A stretch of 64,000 nt of DNA. It comes from Anaerolineae bacterium (lineage in GTDB: Bacteria > Chloroflexota > Anaerolineae > Anaerolineales > Villigracilaceae). Within the stretch, counting starts at the first letter, position 1. Each line of letters opens with the position of its first letter. This document shows, in pieces, positions 8,301-16,900 of the stretch. The stretch covers positions 17,356 to 81,355 of the forward strand of contig JAKLPV010000007.1 of the NCBI GenBank assembly GCA_022013685.1, in the 5' to 3' direction. The notes below the pieces were generated by a model. That model worked only from the letters and a program-made list of their open reading frames with translations, did not search any database and was not told where the DNA came from. The translations under genes and the position numbers were made by a program.

Positions 8301-9557
8301 TTACGGACGCACGTTGTATTGCCCCTCCGCCACCCACTTGTAGGTGGTCAGCTCGGGCAGACCCATCGGACCGCGGGCGTGCAGACGCTGAGTCGAGATG
8401 GCGACCTCCGCGCCCAGGCCGAACTGGCTGCCGTCGGTGAAACGGGTGCTGGCGTTGACGTAGACTGCCGCCGAATCAACCTCGGCGATGAAGCGCGCGG
8501 CGTGCGCGCTGTTTTCGGTCAGGATGCCGTCCGAGTGGGCGGTGCTGTGGGCCGCGATATGCTCCATCGCTGCATCCAGCCCATCGACGACTTTTAGCCC
8601 AAGCACAAGTGACAGCCACTCGGTGTCGAAATCGTCCGGGCCGGCAGGCTGGACAAGGGTTGAATCAAAGCCGGTTAAGTGGGATGCAGCAGCCGGGTCG
8701 GCGCGAAAGGTTACCCAGGCCGGGGCAAGATGCTCAACGATGCGCGGCAGCATTTCGGCGGCGACGGTTTTATCGACCAGGACCGTGTCCAGCGAGTTGC
8801 ACACGCTCGGACGCTGGACTTTGGCGTTGTAGATGACCGGCAGCGAGGCCTCGAGATCGGCGCTCTCATCGACAAACAGGTGACAAATGCCGATGCCGCC
8901 GGTGATGACCGGGATCTGGCTGTTTTCGCGGCAGAAGGCATGCAATTTGGCCCCGCCGCGCGGGATGATGATGTCGACATATTCGTGCAGTTTGAGCAGC
9001 TCAAGGATCAAGGCCCGGTCGGGGCTGTCGATCAATTGGATCGCGTCGGCTGGCAGGCCTTGCGCGGTCAGCGTCTGGCGGATGATCTGCACCAGAGCGC
9101 GGTTGCTGTGGATGGTTTCCTTGCCGCCGCGCAGGATGGCCGCATTGCCGGTCTTGATCGCCAGCCCGGCCACATCCATGGTCACGTTGGGGCGCGACTC
9201 GTAGATGACGCCCAACACCCCGAGCGGCACGCGCTGTTTGCGCAGATGGATGCCGTTGGGCAGGGTGGTCTCATCGAAGTGCGCGCCAACCGGGTCTGAC
9301 AGCTCGACCAAATGGCGCAAGTCGGCGCACAGGCCATCGACGCGCTGCTCGTTGAGCAGCAGCCGGTCGATCAGTGCCTCGCTCAGGCCGTTGGCGCGCC
9401 CTTCGGCCACGTCAAGCGCATTGGCCGTCAGCACCTCGGCGCGCGCGCCATTTAAGGCTTCAGCCAGGGCCAGCAGTGCGGTATTTTTCAGGTCTGTGGG
9501 GATACGGGCCAGTATTTTAGATGCCGTTTTGGCGCGGCGGCCGGTTTCGATGAGCAT
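8301..9557 (-). CDS. proA: Gamma-glutamyl phosphate reductase
   Basis: Second enzyme of proline synthesis: NADPH-dependent reduction of glutamyl-5-phosphate to glutamate semialdehyde in the cytoplasm. Aldehyde-dehydrogenase fold with the catalytic cysteine in VQRPSVCNSLDTVLV, family motifs YESRPNVT and NAAILRGGKE, and the C-terminal GPMGLPELTTYKW signature. The ORF track start at 9581 is a TTG inside a repeat; ATG 9557 has GGAGAAAGAAG upstream and gives 418 aa, the usual length. It sits downstream of proB in the same direction, the two separated only by a repeat hairpin, so proB-proA probably forms one transcript. Confidence 0.95.
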   Translation of the reverse strand: MLIETGRRAKTASKILARIPTDLKNTALLALAEALNGARAEVLTANALDVAEGRANGLSEALIDRLLLNEQRVDGLCADLRHLVELSDPVGAHFDETTLPNGIHLRKQRVPLGVLGVIYESRPNVTMDVAGLAIKTGNAAILRGGKETIHSNRALVQIIRQTLTAQGLPADAIQLIDSPDRALILELLKLHEYVDIIIPRGGAKLHAFCRENSQIPVITGGIGICHLFVDESADLEASLPVIYNAKVQRPSVCNSLDTVLVDKTVAAEMLPRIVEHLAPAWVTFRADPAAASHLTGFDSTLVQPAGPDDFDTEWLSLVLGLKVVDGLDAAMEHIAAHSTAHSDGILTENSAHAARFIAEVDSAAVYVNASTRFTDGSQFGLGAEVAISTQRLHARGPMGLPELTTYKWVAEGQYNVRP

Positions 9558-9571
9558 GATTTCTTCTTTCT

Positions 9572-9620
9572 CCTCCCCCAAATTCCGGTTTTTGGAATTT
9601 GGGGGAGGCCGGGTGGGGGT
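9572..9620. repeat. Dispersed palindrome family A between proB and proA
   Basis: Perfect 15-bp arms built on CTCCCCCAAATTCC with a GGTTTTT loop, followed by a G-rich GGCCGGGTGGGGG tail. A second copy with the same arm, loop and tail order lies at 35996-36047 before murE. Here it ends just upstream of the proA ribosome-binding site. Confidence 0.85.
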
Positions 9621-9632
9621 TGCGTGTTCCGT

Positions 9633-10733
<1,101 letters not shown>

Positions 10734-10775
10734 GGGGCAGGAGGATACCCCGGAAAGGGCCATTGTCAAGGTGTA

Positions 10776-10784
10776 TGCTATAAT
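10776..10784 (+). promoter_or_regulatory. Extended -10 promoter (TGCTATAAT)
   Basis: TGC directly before a consensus TATAAT lies 27 nt upstream of the ATG at 10811. No good -35 is seen at 17 bp, as expected for an extended -10 promoter. It would drive the DUF104-like/retropepsin/femAB run. Confidence 0.6.
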
Positions 10785-10810
10785 TTTTGTGTAAAGAAAA
10801 GGAGACCGCA

Positions 10811-11026
10811 ATGGCTGTGGTAACTTACGAAGGTGTTGTTGAAAAGGGAAAAATTCGTTTGAATGTAAACGTAAAATTGCCCGAAAATACCCGGGTATAT
10901 GTCATTGTGCCTGACGAACCGGCCCAGACTGTGTCCTATGTGCGTACACCGCGTTTGAAATACCCGAAGCAGGCCAAAGATTTTGCATTGCAGGTTAGCG
11001 AGGACGCGCCCGATGCCAGTCTATGA
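10811..11026 (+). CDS. Small DUF104/AF2212-like protein
   Basis: 71-aa protein. ATG 10811 is chosen over the track start because AAAGGAGACCGCA is well placed before it. The N-terminal half (VTYEGVVEKGKIRLN...VKLPENTRVYVIVPDE) has the pattern of DUF104/AF2212-type small beta proteins, often annotated as antitoxin-like. That is family resemblance by eye and not proof of a toxin-antitoxin role. The 3' end overlaps the start of the retropepsin-like gene by 14 nt, so the two are translated together. Confidence 0.6.
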   Translation: MAVVTYEGVVEKGKIRLNVNVKLPENTRVYVIVPDEPAQTVSYVRTPRLKYPKQAKDFALQVSEDAPDASL

Positions 11027-11399
11027 TACTGAAAATTTCACTCCGCCTGCGCCAGTTGCCAGCGTGACCCTTCGTCACCCCGCAACTGGCGCATCGTTGT
11101 CTGGGGTTCTCCTGCTCATGGATAGCGGCGCGGATGTAACCTTGTTGCCACGCAAGGTTATTGAATCTCTTGAAATCACCCCAATCGCTGAAATTGGATA
11201 TGAATTACAAGGTTTCGATGGCAGCACGCAGGTTGCCCAAGCCGTTTCGCTCGAATTACTTTTTCGGGGTAAAAAATTTAGCGGTCAATTTCTTTTGATT
11301 GATGAGCCAATTGGAATATTGGGGCGAAATGTAATGAATGCTCTTCAACTCGTTTTTGATGGGCCGCGGCAAACCTGGGAAGAACTGAAAAGTGTCTAA
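11013..11399 (+). CDS. Retropepsin-like aspartic protease (clan AA)
   Basis: 128-aa single-domain protein with the aspartic-protease active-site motif LMDSGADVTLLP (D-S/T-G-A) near residue 36 and the second hydrophobic-glycine signature IGILGRNVMN near residue 107. These match bacterial single-domain retropepsin-like proteins that act as dimers. No signal peptide, so probably cytoplasmic. ATG 11013 overlaps the preceding gene, and the stop overlaps the GTG of femAB. The substrate is unknown; the tight pairing with the small upstream protein suggests joint function. Confidence 0.75.
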   Translation: MPVYDTENFTPPAPVASVTLRHPATGASLSGVLLLMDSGADVTLLPRKVIESLEITPIAEIGYELQGFDGSTQVAQAVSLELLFRGKKFSGQFLLIDEPIGILGRNVMNALQLVFDGPRQTWEELKSV

Positions 11400-12525
11400 T
11401 CCTTGGAACGAGATTATCGCCGCCTTGCCCAACCCGCACTTCCTGCAAACGTATGAGTGGGGACAGGTCAAGGCCCGGTATGGCTGGGAACCGATTTATC
11501 TGATCTGGGATTCAGAAGGAAAAATGAGAGAAGAAAAGGAAAAAAATCTTTCATCTTTCATCTTTCCCGCCAGAGCAGCCGCTTTGGTACTCAAAAAGAA
11601 GATTGTCAGCGGCGGCCTGGCTGCCCGTTTGTGTATCCTGTACGCCCCGAAAGGTCCGCTGCTCGATTGGGGCGATGATGCGCTTCGGACGCGGGTCCTC
11701 GACGATTTGCAGCGTTTTGCCCGTCAGCAGGGAGCGATCTTCCTGAAACTCGACCCGGACGTGGTGCTGGGAACCGGCATCCCTGGGGCAGAAACCGATC
11801 GCGCGGAACCGGGCGGCGAGGCCGTTCGCGCAGATCTGGTCCGCCGCGGCTGGCGATTCTCTGAAGATCAGATTCAGTTCCGAAATACGGTATTGGTCGA
11901 GGTTGGGACATCCACAGAAGAAGAAATTTTAGCCCGCATGAAGCAGAAAACGCGCTATAACGTGCGCCTTGGCCCGAAGAAGGATGTTGCAGTGCGCGTA
12001 GGCAACGAGAGCGACTGGCCGATGCTCTACAAGATGTACGCCGAAACCTCGGTGCGTGATGGCTTTGTCATCCGCGACCAGGGCTATTATCAAACGGTCT
12101 GGGGCTTGTTCAAAGGCATGGCCGAGCCGTTGATTGCCGAAGTCGATGGCGAGCCGGTTGCGTCGGTCTTCCTGTTTGCGTTTGGCGGGCGGGCTTATTA
12201 TGTCTATGGAATGAGCCGTGAAGCCCACCGCGAGAAAATGCCGACTTATTTACTGCAATGGGAGGCGATGAAATGGGCCAAGGCGCGCGGGTGCTCCACC
12301 TATGATCTGTGGGGCGCACCGGATGTGTTCGATGAAAGCGACAGCATGTGGGGGGTGTTCCGCTTCAAGGAAGGCCTGGGCGGGCAGGTGCTGCGCACGC
12401 TTGGCGCCTGGGATTATGCGCCAAACCCGCTGTGGTATGCGATATACACAAAAGTCGTCCCGATGCTGCTGGATGTGATGCGCTCGCGCGGCAAGGCGCG
12501 GGTCAGGCAGGGTTTGGGCGGATAA
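11392..12525 (+). CDS. FemAB-family peptidyl/aminoacyl transferase, second copy
   Basis: 377-aa paralogue of the gene at 6607, without repeat-derived inserts. Likely adds an amino acid to peptidoglycan precursor stem peptides from aminoacyl-tRNA. Shared blocks: FLQTYEWGQVKARYGWEP, RMKQKTRYNVRLGPKKDV, GGRAYYVYGMS...PTYLLQWEAMKWAKARGC and YDLWGAPD...WGVFRFKEGLGGQV. It starts on GTG 11392, inside the end of the retropepsin gene, with GGAAGAACTG just before it. Two such enzymes in one window suggest a branched or bridged peptidoglycan peptide; bridge composition cannot be read. Confidence 0.88.
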   Translation: MSNPWNEIIAALPNPHFLQTYEWGQVKARYGWEPIYLIWDSEGKMREEKEKNLSSFIFPARAAALVLKKKIVSGGLAARLCILYAPKGPLLDWGDDALRTRVLDDLQRFARQQGAIFLKLDPDVVLGTGIPGAETDRAEPGGEAVRADLVRRGWRFSEDQIQFRNTVLVEVGTSTEEEILARMKQKTRYNVRLGPKKDVAVRVGNESDWPMLYKMYAETSVRDGFVIRDQGYYQTVWGLFKGMAEPLIAEVDGEPVASVFLFAFGGRAYYVYGMSREAHREKMPTYLLQWEAMKWAKARGCSTYDLWGAPDVFDESDSMWGVFRFKEGLGGQVLRTLGAWDYAPNPLWYAIYTKVVPMLLDVMRSRGKARVRQGLGG

Positions 12526-12527
12526 AT

Positions 12528-12555
12528 TTGTGTCTGTTATGTTTGATGCTATACT
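12528..12555 (+). promoter_or_regulatory. Candidate promoter for the DegV gene
   Basis: TTGTGT, a 16-bp spacer and TATACT lie in the 58-nt gap after femAB; a GGAGG ribosome-binding site follows 17 nt downstream. Confidence 0.5.
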
Positions 12556-12583
12556 AATTTAACCAAATTCCTGGAGGTTTGTG

Positions 12584-13453
12584 ATGCAAATTGTAACAGA
12601 TACTGGTATGGATATGTATTTACCGCCCGAACTGGTTCCTGATGTGGACATCCATATTGTGCGGCATACAATTACGTTGGATGGTCAGACTTACACTAGC
12701 GGCGGTACAATCAGTGCGGCTGAGCTGCAAGAAAAGTTGCTGAAGACGACGAGTTTTCCCATCACTTCGCAGCCTGCTGCTGGCGATTTTGCGGCCATGT
12801 ATCGTGAGTTGGCCAAAACCGACCCTGATATTTTATCGATTCAGATGTCTTCGGGCTTGAGCGGCACGTTAAATGCGGCCAAAGCCGGGGCTGAGATGGT
12901 CCCAGAAGCGAATGTGACAATTGTCGATACCAAAACCCTGTGCGCGGCGCTTGGTTGGCAAGTGGCAGCGGCAGGACGTGCTTTGAAAGCTGGTTGGCCC
13001 AAAGAAAAGATTATTGAGCTGGTTCACCGCATTGGCGATGCCACCGAGAGTGTTTATACTCTCGATGATTTGAAATACCTGATCCATGGTGGCCGCATCA
13101 GCCACATGCGCGGACTGATTGCCTCGATGCTCCGAATCCGTCCATTGATTGGCGTCGAGAAGGTTGGCGGGACATACGCCCAGATGGGCATGGCACGCAC
13201 CTTCGATCGGGCCTTGCAAGGGTTGGTGGATATCATGCTCAAAAAGCATGCCCCTGGCACGGCGCTGCGGGTACAGGTTTTGCACTCTTATCATCCCGAG
13301 GCCGCTGAACGGTTGGTGTCATTGATCGAGCCGGTTTTCAAATGCACCTGGATGCCCGTTCATTTGATGTCGGCGGCGCTGGCAGCGCACACCGGTTCGA
13401 CAATGGTGGGCGTGGCCTTTGCGCCGCAAGCCGTTTTTGATGGCCTGCCGTAA
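12584..13453 (+). CDS. DegV family fatty-acid-binding protein
   Basis: DegV/FakB-type protein. Family members bind a fatty acid in a buried pocket and, where FakA is present, present it for phosphorylation. The N-terminus MQIVTDTGMDMYLPPELV and the ITSQPAAGDFAAMYREL and IQMSSGLSGTLNAA segments are the family signature; DDLKYLIHGGRISHM is the conserved second-domain motif. Start at ATG 12584, six nt after GGAGG, rather than the GTG at 12581; 289 aa is typical. Monocistronic between a candidate promoter and a strong terminator. No fakA is nearby. Confidence 0.9.
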   Translation: MQIVTDTGMDMYLPPELVPDVDIHIVRHTITLDGQTYTSGGTISAAELQEKLLKTTSFPITSQPAAGDFAAMYRELAKTDPDILSIQMSSGLSGTLNAAKAGAEMVPEANVTIVDTKTLCAALGWQVAAAGRALKAGWPKEKIIELVHRIGDATESVYTLDDLKYLIHGGRISHMRGLIASMLRIRPLIGVEKVGGTYAQMGMARTFDRALQGLVDIMLKKHAPGTALRVQVLHSYHPEAAERLVSLIEPVFKCTWMPVHLMSAALAAHTGSTMVGVAFAPQAVFDGLP

Positions 13454-13486
13454 GTTAGAACTTGTAAAGAACAGCGGATAATACGA

Positions 13487-13522
13487 ATTGCGCGGGGCCT
13501 GTCAGGCCCCGCGCAATAATTT
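13487..13522. terminator. Strong bidirectional terminator
   Basis: 14-bp GC-rich perfect stem (ATTGCGCGGGGCCT / AGGCCCCGCGCAAT) with a GTC loop, then AATTTTT on the + strand. It serves degV (+) and the PHP gene (-). Confidence 0.9.
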
Positions 13523-13548
13523 TTAAGCTTTTGGAACCATGGAATGGC

Positions 13549-14613
13549 TTACTCGCGCACGTAAATCGGATTACTGAAAATCCAGCCGCGCCGCCTGCCA
13601 AGAAAGTTCAGGTAAGTTTCGACGCGGTACACCCCTGGTTGGGTGGTGATGTGTGAAATTGCCTCCTGGCTGTTCCACTGACGGATGACTTTGCCGTCTT
13701 TGAGCAAGCGCCCCTCGGCGTTTTGCGGCAGGCGCACCTGCAAGGTGAGACTGCCCTCGGCGCTGATCTCATCGCCCATCATGGCGCTTTTTTCGCGCCC
13801 CTGAGCCGAAAAGCGGAATCCGCGCGTGCTGGCGGGCAGGTCGTAGGCCACGAAGCAGTGTCCGGCAGCCAGGGACTCGTAAACCATGCGGGTATCTTCT
13901 TCCAGTTGGCCGGTCAGTGGGTTGGGGGTAAAAATGTGGGTGTTCACCGTCTGGAAGTGCCATTCATAAGGGAAAACTGTCCGCTTGAGTGGCCCCTTGG
14001 AGATATGCAGGGCGTGTGCGTCTGAACCGCCGATGGCGACCAGGCGGCGGCCCTGATTGAGCAGTGAGTCCCAGCGCTCGAGCAGGGACGAGTCCGGGCC
14101 GTGCCCGATAAACTGTGGAAAGAAGAGATAAAACAGAGCGTGGAAAATTGTCAGGCTGCGGGTCTTGAGTTCGCTAAACCCGTTCCACAGCTCGATGCCG
14201 TTGTAGCCTTGAACCTGCCAATCGACCCAATCGATGGCGGTTTCGCCGATCGGTGGGCAGGCGGCGTCGGTCGGGTGGGCCAGGAAGGACAGGCCTCCCG
14301 CGCGCCGCACGTTGTCTATCAAAATCTGAGGCTCATCGGCGAAGGTTGCCAGCTCACGTTGGGCGTTGAAGACCAGCAGGTGGTTCTTTTGCGGCTGGCG
14401 CGCCTGATCGTGGATTTCTTCGCCGACCAGCAGCAGGCAGCGCTGTTTCCCGTCACGGAAATATCTCTGGGCTTCTTCGACCAGCACATTATGGTCGGTG
14501 ACGATGACCACATCCACCCCGGCGCGCATGGCGGCCTGGCCAATATCGCTGTGACTGCCGGTCCCGTCTGAGTAGCGTGTGTGCATATGTAAGTTGACGA
14601 TAAGTTCGTGCAT
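13549..14613 (-). CDS. PHP-domain metal-dependent phosphoesterase
   Basis: PHP-superfamily hydrolase (histidinol-phosphatase/polymerase-associated fold) expected to bind two or three metal ions. The metal motif HMHTRYSDG is at residues 8-16, followed by VTDHN, a FLAHPTD segment and GGSDAH near residue 200. The C-terminal ~90 residues form a separate beta-rich region (LTLQVRLPQNAEGRLLKDGKV) that looks like a small carbohydrate- or peptide-facing domain. 354 aa; ATG 14613. Flanked by its own terminator. Substrate unknown; other options include trypsin-like phospho-nucleotide or signalling phosphoesters. Confidence 0.8.
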   Translation of the reverse strand: MHELIVNLHMHTRYSDGTGSHSDIGQAAMRAGVDVVIVTDHNVLVEEAQRYFRDGKQRCLLLVGEEIHDQARQPQKNHLLVFNAQRELATFADEPQILIDNVRRAGGLSFLAHPTDAACPPIGETAIDWVDWQVQGYNGIELWNGFSELKTRSLTIFHALFYLFFPQFIGHGPDSSLLERWDSLLNQGRRLVAIGGSDAHALHISKGPLKRTVFPYEWHFQTVNTHIFTPNPLTGQLEEDTRMVYESLAAGHCFVAYDLPASTRGFRFSAQGREKSAMMGDEISAEGSLTLQVRLPQNAEGRLLKDGKVIRQWNSQEAISHITTQPGVYRVETYLNFLGRRRGWIFSNPIYVRE

Positions 14614-14700
14614 GGGTCCCTTTCCCTGCCTTTTCAGGGCGTGATTATCCCACAGATTTTATCAATTTTTTTTGGTCTCTAGGATTTTGCGTGAAGGGCG

Positions 14701-14748
14701 CCGCACTTTGGAGTGCGTGCATGCATACGCACGCACTCCAAAGTGCGG
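14701..14748. repeat. Long palindrome family B upstream of the chelatase gene
   Basis: 20-bp perfect arms beginning CCGCACTTTGGAGTGCG around an 8-nt ATGCATAC loop. A related palindrome opening CGCATTTTGGGTCTG lies at 55521-55568, again just upstream of a gene start and in the same GC-rich, CCGCA-TTTGG layout. Confidence 0.8.
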
Positions 14749-14780
14749 GGTCTTACCACGGATATTCCCAAAGAGCTTTT

Positions 14781-14809
14781 TTGTTGTATGTCTTAAAAGG
14801 CAGTATAAT
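14781..14809 (+). promoter_or_regulatory. Sigma70-type promoter of the chelatase gene
   Basis: TTGTTG, 17 bp, then consensus TATAAT, ending 21 nt before the ATG at 14831. The long palindrome lies immediately upstream. Confidence 0.65.
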
Positions 14810-14830
14810 CCCCATTCCGAGGACCCATTT

Positions 14831-15934
14831 ATGCCAACTATTTACCCTTTTACTGCCATCGTCGGCCAGGAGCGCATGAAGCGCGCCCTGATTTTAAATG
14901 CTGTTGATACCCGCATCGGCGGGGTGTTGATCCGCGGCGAGCGCGGAACGGGCAAATCGACCGCGGCGCGCGCGCTGGCCGCTTTGCTGCCCAAAGTCAA
15001 GGCAGTCAAGGATTGCCGTTTTGGCTGCGATCCAGACCAGCCAAATGCCTGGTGTACCGAGTGCAAGGAGCGCGCCTCTGATGGTCGCGACCTGCCCTAT
15101 AATATTCGCCCGATCCCGTTTGTCAACCTGCCGGTATCGGCCACTGAAGACCGGGTGGTCGGCACACTTGACATCGAAAAAGCCATCCAAAAAGGGGAAC
15201 GGCACTTCGAGCCGGGCGTCCTGGCCAACGCCAACGGCGGCTTGCTCTACATCGACGAAGTCAACCTGCTCGACGATCACGTTGTGGACCTGCTGCTTGA
15301 TTCTGCCGCGATGGGCATGAACATCGTCGAACGCGAGGGAATCTCCTTCTCGCACCCGGCCCGTTTCATCCTGGTCGGGACGATGAATCCCGAAGAAGGC
15401 GATCTGCGTCCGCAGTTGCTCGACCGTTTTGCTTTTTCGGTGGATATTACCGGTATTCGCGATACCCGCGAGCGTGTAACCATTATGGAACGCAATATCG
15501 GCTATGAGGCTGATGCCAATATCTTTCGCAAAGCCTTTATAGAAAAAGAAGAAGAGATCTCGCACCAGATCGAACTGGCCCGCAAGCTGGTCGGTCAGGT
15601 GACCTATACCAAACGAGATATGCTCTCGATTGCCGCCCTGACCTCGTCCCTGAACGTGGATGGCCACCGCGCCGACCTGGTTATTCTCAAGGCTGCCCGC
15701 GCCCAGGCCGCTTTTGAGGGCCGCACCAATATTACCGACCACGACATTGCCCTGGCCGCCGAACTGGCCCTGCCACACCGCATCCGGCGCGGCCCGTTCC
15801 ATCAGGCTGAGATCACCAGCCAGCAGTTGCAGGAACGCATCGAGCAACTGGCCGGGCAGGCCATTCCTGATGACGATTCGGAGCAGGAACCCGGCCAGCC
15901 CGAAGACGCGCAGGAAAAAAAAAGTCGATCCTAG
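14831..15934 (+). CDS. chlD: ChlI/ChlD-type chelatase, AAA+ part (zero-frame product)
   Basis: AAA+ ATPase part of a Mg- or Co-chelatase, the motor complex that drives metal insertion into a tetrapyrrole together with a ChlH/CobN subunit. ATG 14831 opens MPTIYPFTAIVGQERMKRAL. Walker A is GERGTGKST, Walker B LLYIDEVNLLDDHV, sensor region GTMNPEEGDLRPQLLDRFA. The reading ends at TAG 15932, 367 aa, inside an acidic Pro-rich linker just after a run of nine A. The following -1 frame continues that linker into a VWA domain. The gene is therefore either broken by a one-base indel or decoded by slippage to give both short (367 aa) and long (about 687 aa) products. No bacteriochlorophyll genes are nearby, so a cobalt role is more likely. 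Confidence 0.85.
   Translation: MPTIYPFTAIVGQERMKRALILNAVDTRIGGVLIRGERGTGKSTAARALAALLPKVKAVKDCRFGCDPDQPNAWCTECKERASDGRDLPYNIRPIPFVNLPVSATEDRVVGTLDIEKAIQKGERHFEPGVLANANGGLLYIDEVNLLDDHVVDLLLDSAAMGMNIVEREGISFSHPARFILVGTMNPEEGDLRPQLLDRFAFSVDITGIRDTRERVTIMERNIGYEADANIFRKAFIEKEEEISHQIELARKLVGQVTYTKRDMLSIAALTSSLNVDGHRADLVILKAARAQAAFEGRTNITDHDIALAAELALPHRIRRGPFHQAEITSQQLQERIEQLAGQAIPDDDSEQEPGQPEDAQEKKSRS
15915..15934 (+). promoter_or_regulatory. Candidate -1 frameshift / slippage site (A9)
   Basis: Nine consecutive A (15915-15923) followed by GTC and, 8 nt later, the in-frame TAG. Zero-frame codons are GAA AAA AAA AGT. A -1 shift gives AAA AAA AAG TCG and joins the downstream VWA frame without a stop. 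A9 runs support both ribosomal and polymerase slippage in known cases (dnaX). Confidence 0.65.
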
Positions 15935-16893
15935 AAAATTCGATTGAAGATGACTCGTCTGATGCGGGTACGCCCGAACCTGCCCCACAGGATGTTTTTG
16001 CCAATAACAATGCCAATTGGTGGGATGGCGGCAAAAAGGTAAAAACAGGCGAGACTTTTTCTCCGCGCAAGCTGGATACCCCTCTCGATAAATTAACCCG
16101 TAAAAATGCCGGCCGTCGCTCGCGGACTCGTACAGACCGCAAGCGGGGCCGGTACATCATGTCGCGGCCGGCCAATGGCAACACAACCGACATTGCCTTC
16201 GACGCCACCATCCGCGCTGCCGCGCCCTTCCAAAAACGACGCGAAGAACAACGCAAGCACATGGCCTTTGCCATCCTGCCGGGAGACTTGCAGCGCAAGA
16301 TCCGGGTCAAACGCATGGCCAACTTGGTTTTGTTCCTGGTGGATGCCTCCTGGTCGATGGCCGTGGCCGAGCGCATGAACGCCACCAAGGGCGCGATCCT
16401 GTCCCTGCTGACGGATGCCTACCAGCGCCGCGACCGGGTTGGGTTGATCGTCTTCCAGAAGGACCGCGCTACGCTTGTTCTGCAGCCGACCAATTCTGTC
16501 CAACTGGCCCAGCGCGCGCTGATGGAAATTCCCGTTGGCGGCAAGACCCCGCTTTCGGCGGGCCTGCTGATGGCATATGACGTTCTCCAGCGCGAAAAAC
16601 GCCTGCATCCCGATGTCCAGCCACTTTTGCTGGTCATGACTGACGGTGCAGGCAATGTCTCGGTTGGGACGATGGCGCCGCAGGAAGAATCTTTCCGCTT
16701 TGCCGAAGCGATCGCCGACCAGCATGTCCGCTCAGTGGTGGTCAACATGGAGCATGCCGCCTTCGATCAGGGCCTGGCCCAGCAACTGGCGGACCACCTC
16801 GAAGCGCCCTGCTACAGCCTGGGTGAGATCAAGGCTGAAAATCTTTACCATACCGTGCGCGAACAAATGAACAGCGCCGGAACAAAACGTTAG
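15922..16893 (+). CDS. chlD: ChlD-type chelatase, linker plus VWA domain (-1 frame)
   Basis: Second half of the same chelatase gene in the -1 frame; no independent start is evident before ATG 16159. From the A9 run it reads KSILENSIEDDSSDAG..., an acidic/Pro linker, then the family block PRKLDTPLDKLTRKNAGRRSRTRTDRKRGRYI upstream of ATG 16159, which the ORF track omits. The VWA domain follows with the MIDAS motif DASWSM, GGKTPLSAGL and MTDGAGN. Full-length fusion would be about 687 aa, the usual ChlD/BchD size. An independently translated VWA protein from 16159 (244 aa) would lack the conserved Arg-rich segment, so I favour the fused product. Confidence 0.8.
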   Translation, partial: KSILENSIEDDSSDAGTPEPAPQDVFANNNANWWDGGKKVKTGETFSPRKLDTPLDKLTRKNAGRRSRTRTDRKRGRYIMSRPANGNTTDIAFDATIRAAAPFQKRREEQRKHMAFAILPGDLQRKIRVKRMANLVLFLVDASWSMAVAERMNATKGAILSLLTDAYQRRDRVGLIVFQKDRATLVLQPTNSVQLAQRALMEIPVGGKTPLSAGLLMAYDVLQREKRLHPDVQPLLLVMTDGAGNVSVGTMAPQEESFRFAEAIADQHVRSVVVNMEHAAFDQGLAQQLADHLEAPCYSLGEIKAENLYHTVREQMNSAGTKR

Positions 16894-16900
16894 GAAAACA

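Noticed and set aside
10811-11026. Complete toxin-antitoxin pair
   Set aside because: The small protein is antitoxin-like in pattern only, and its partner is a protease-like domain and not a known toxin.
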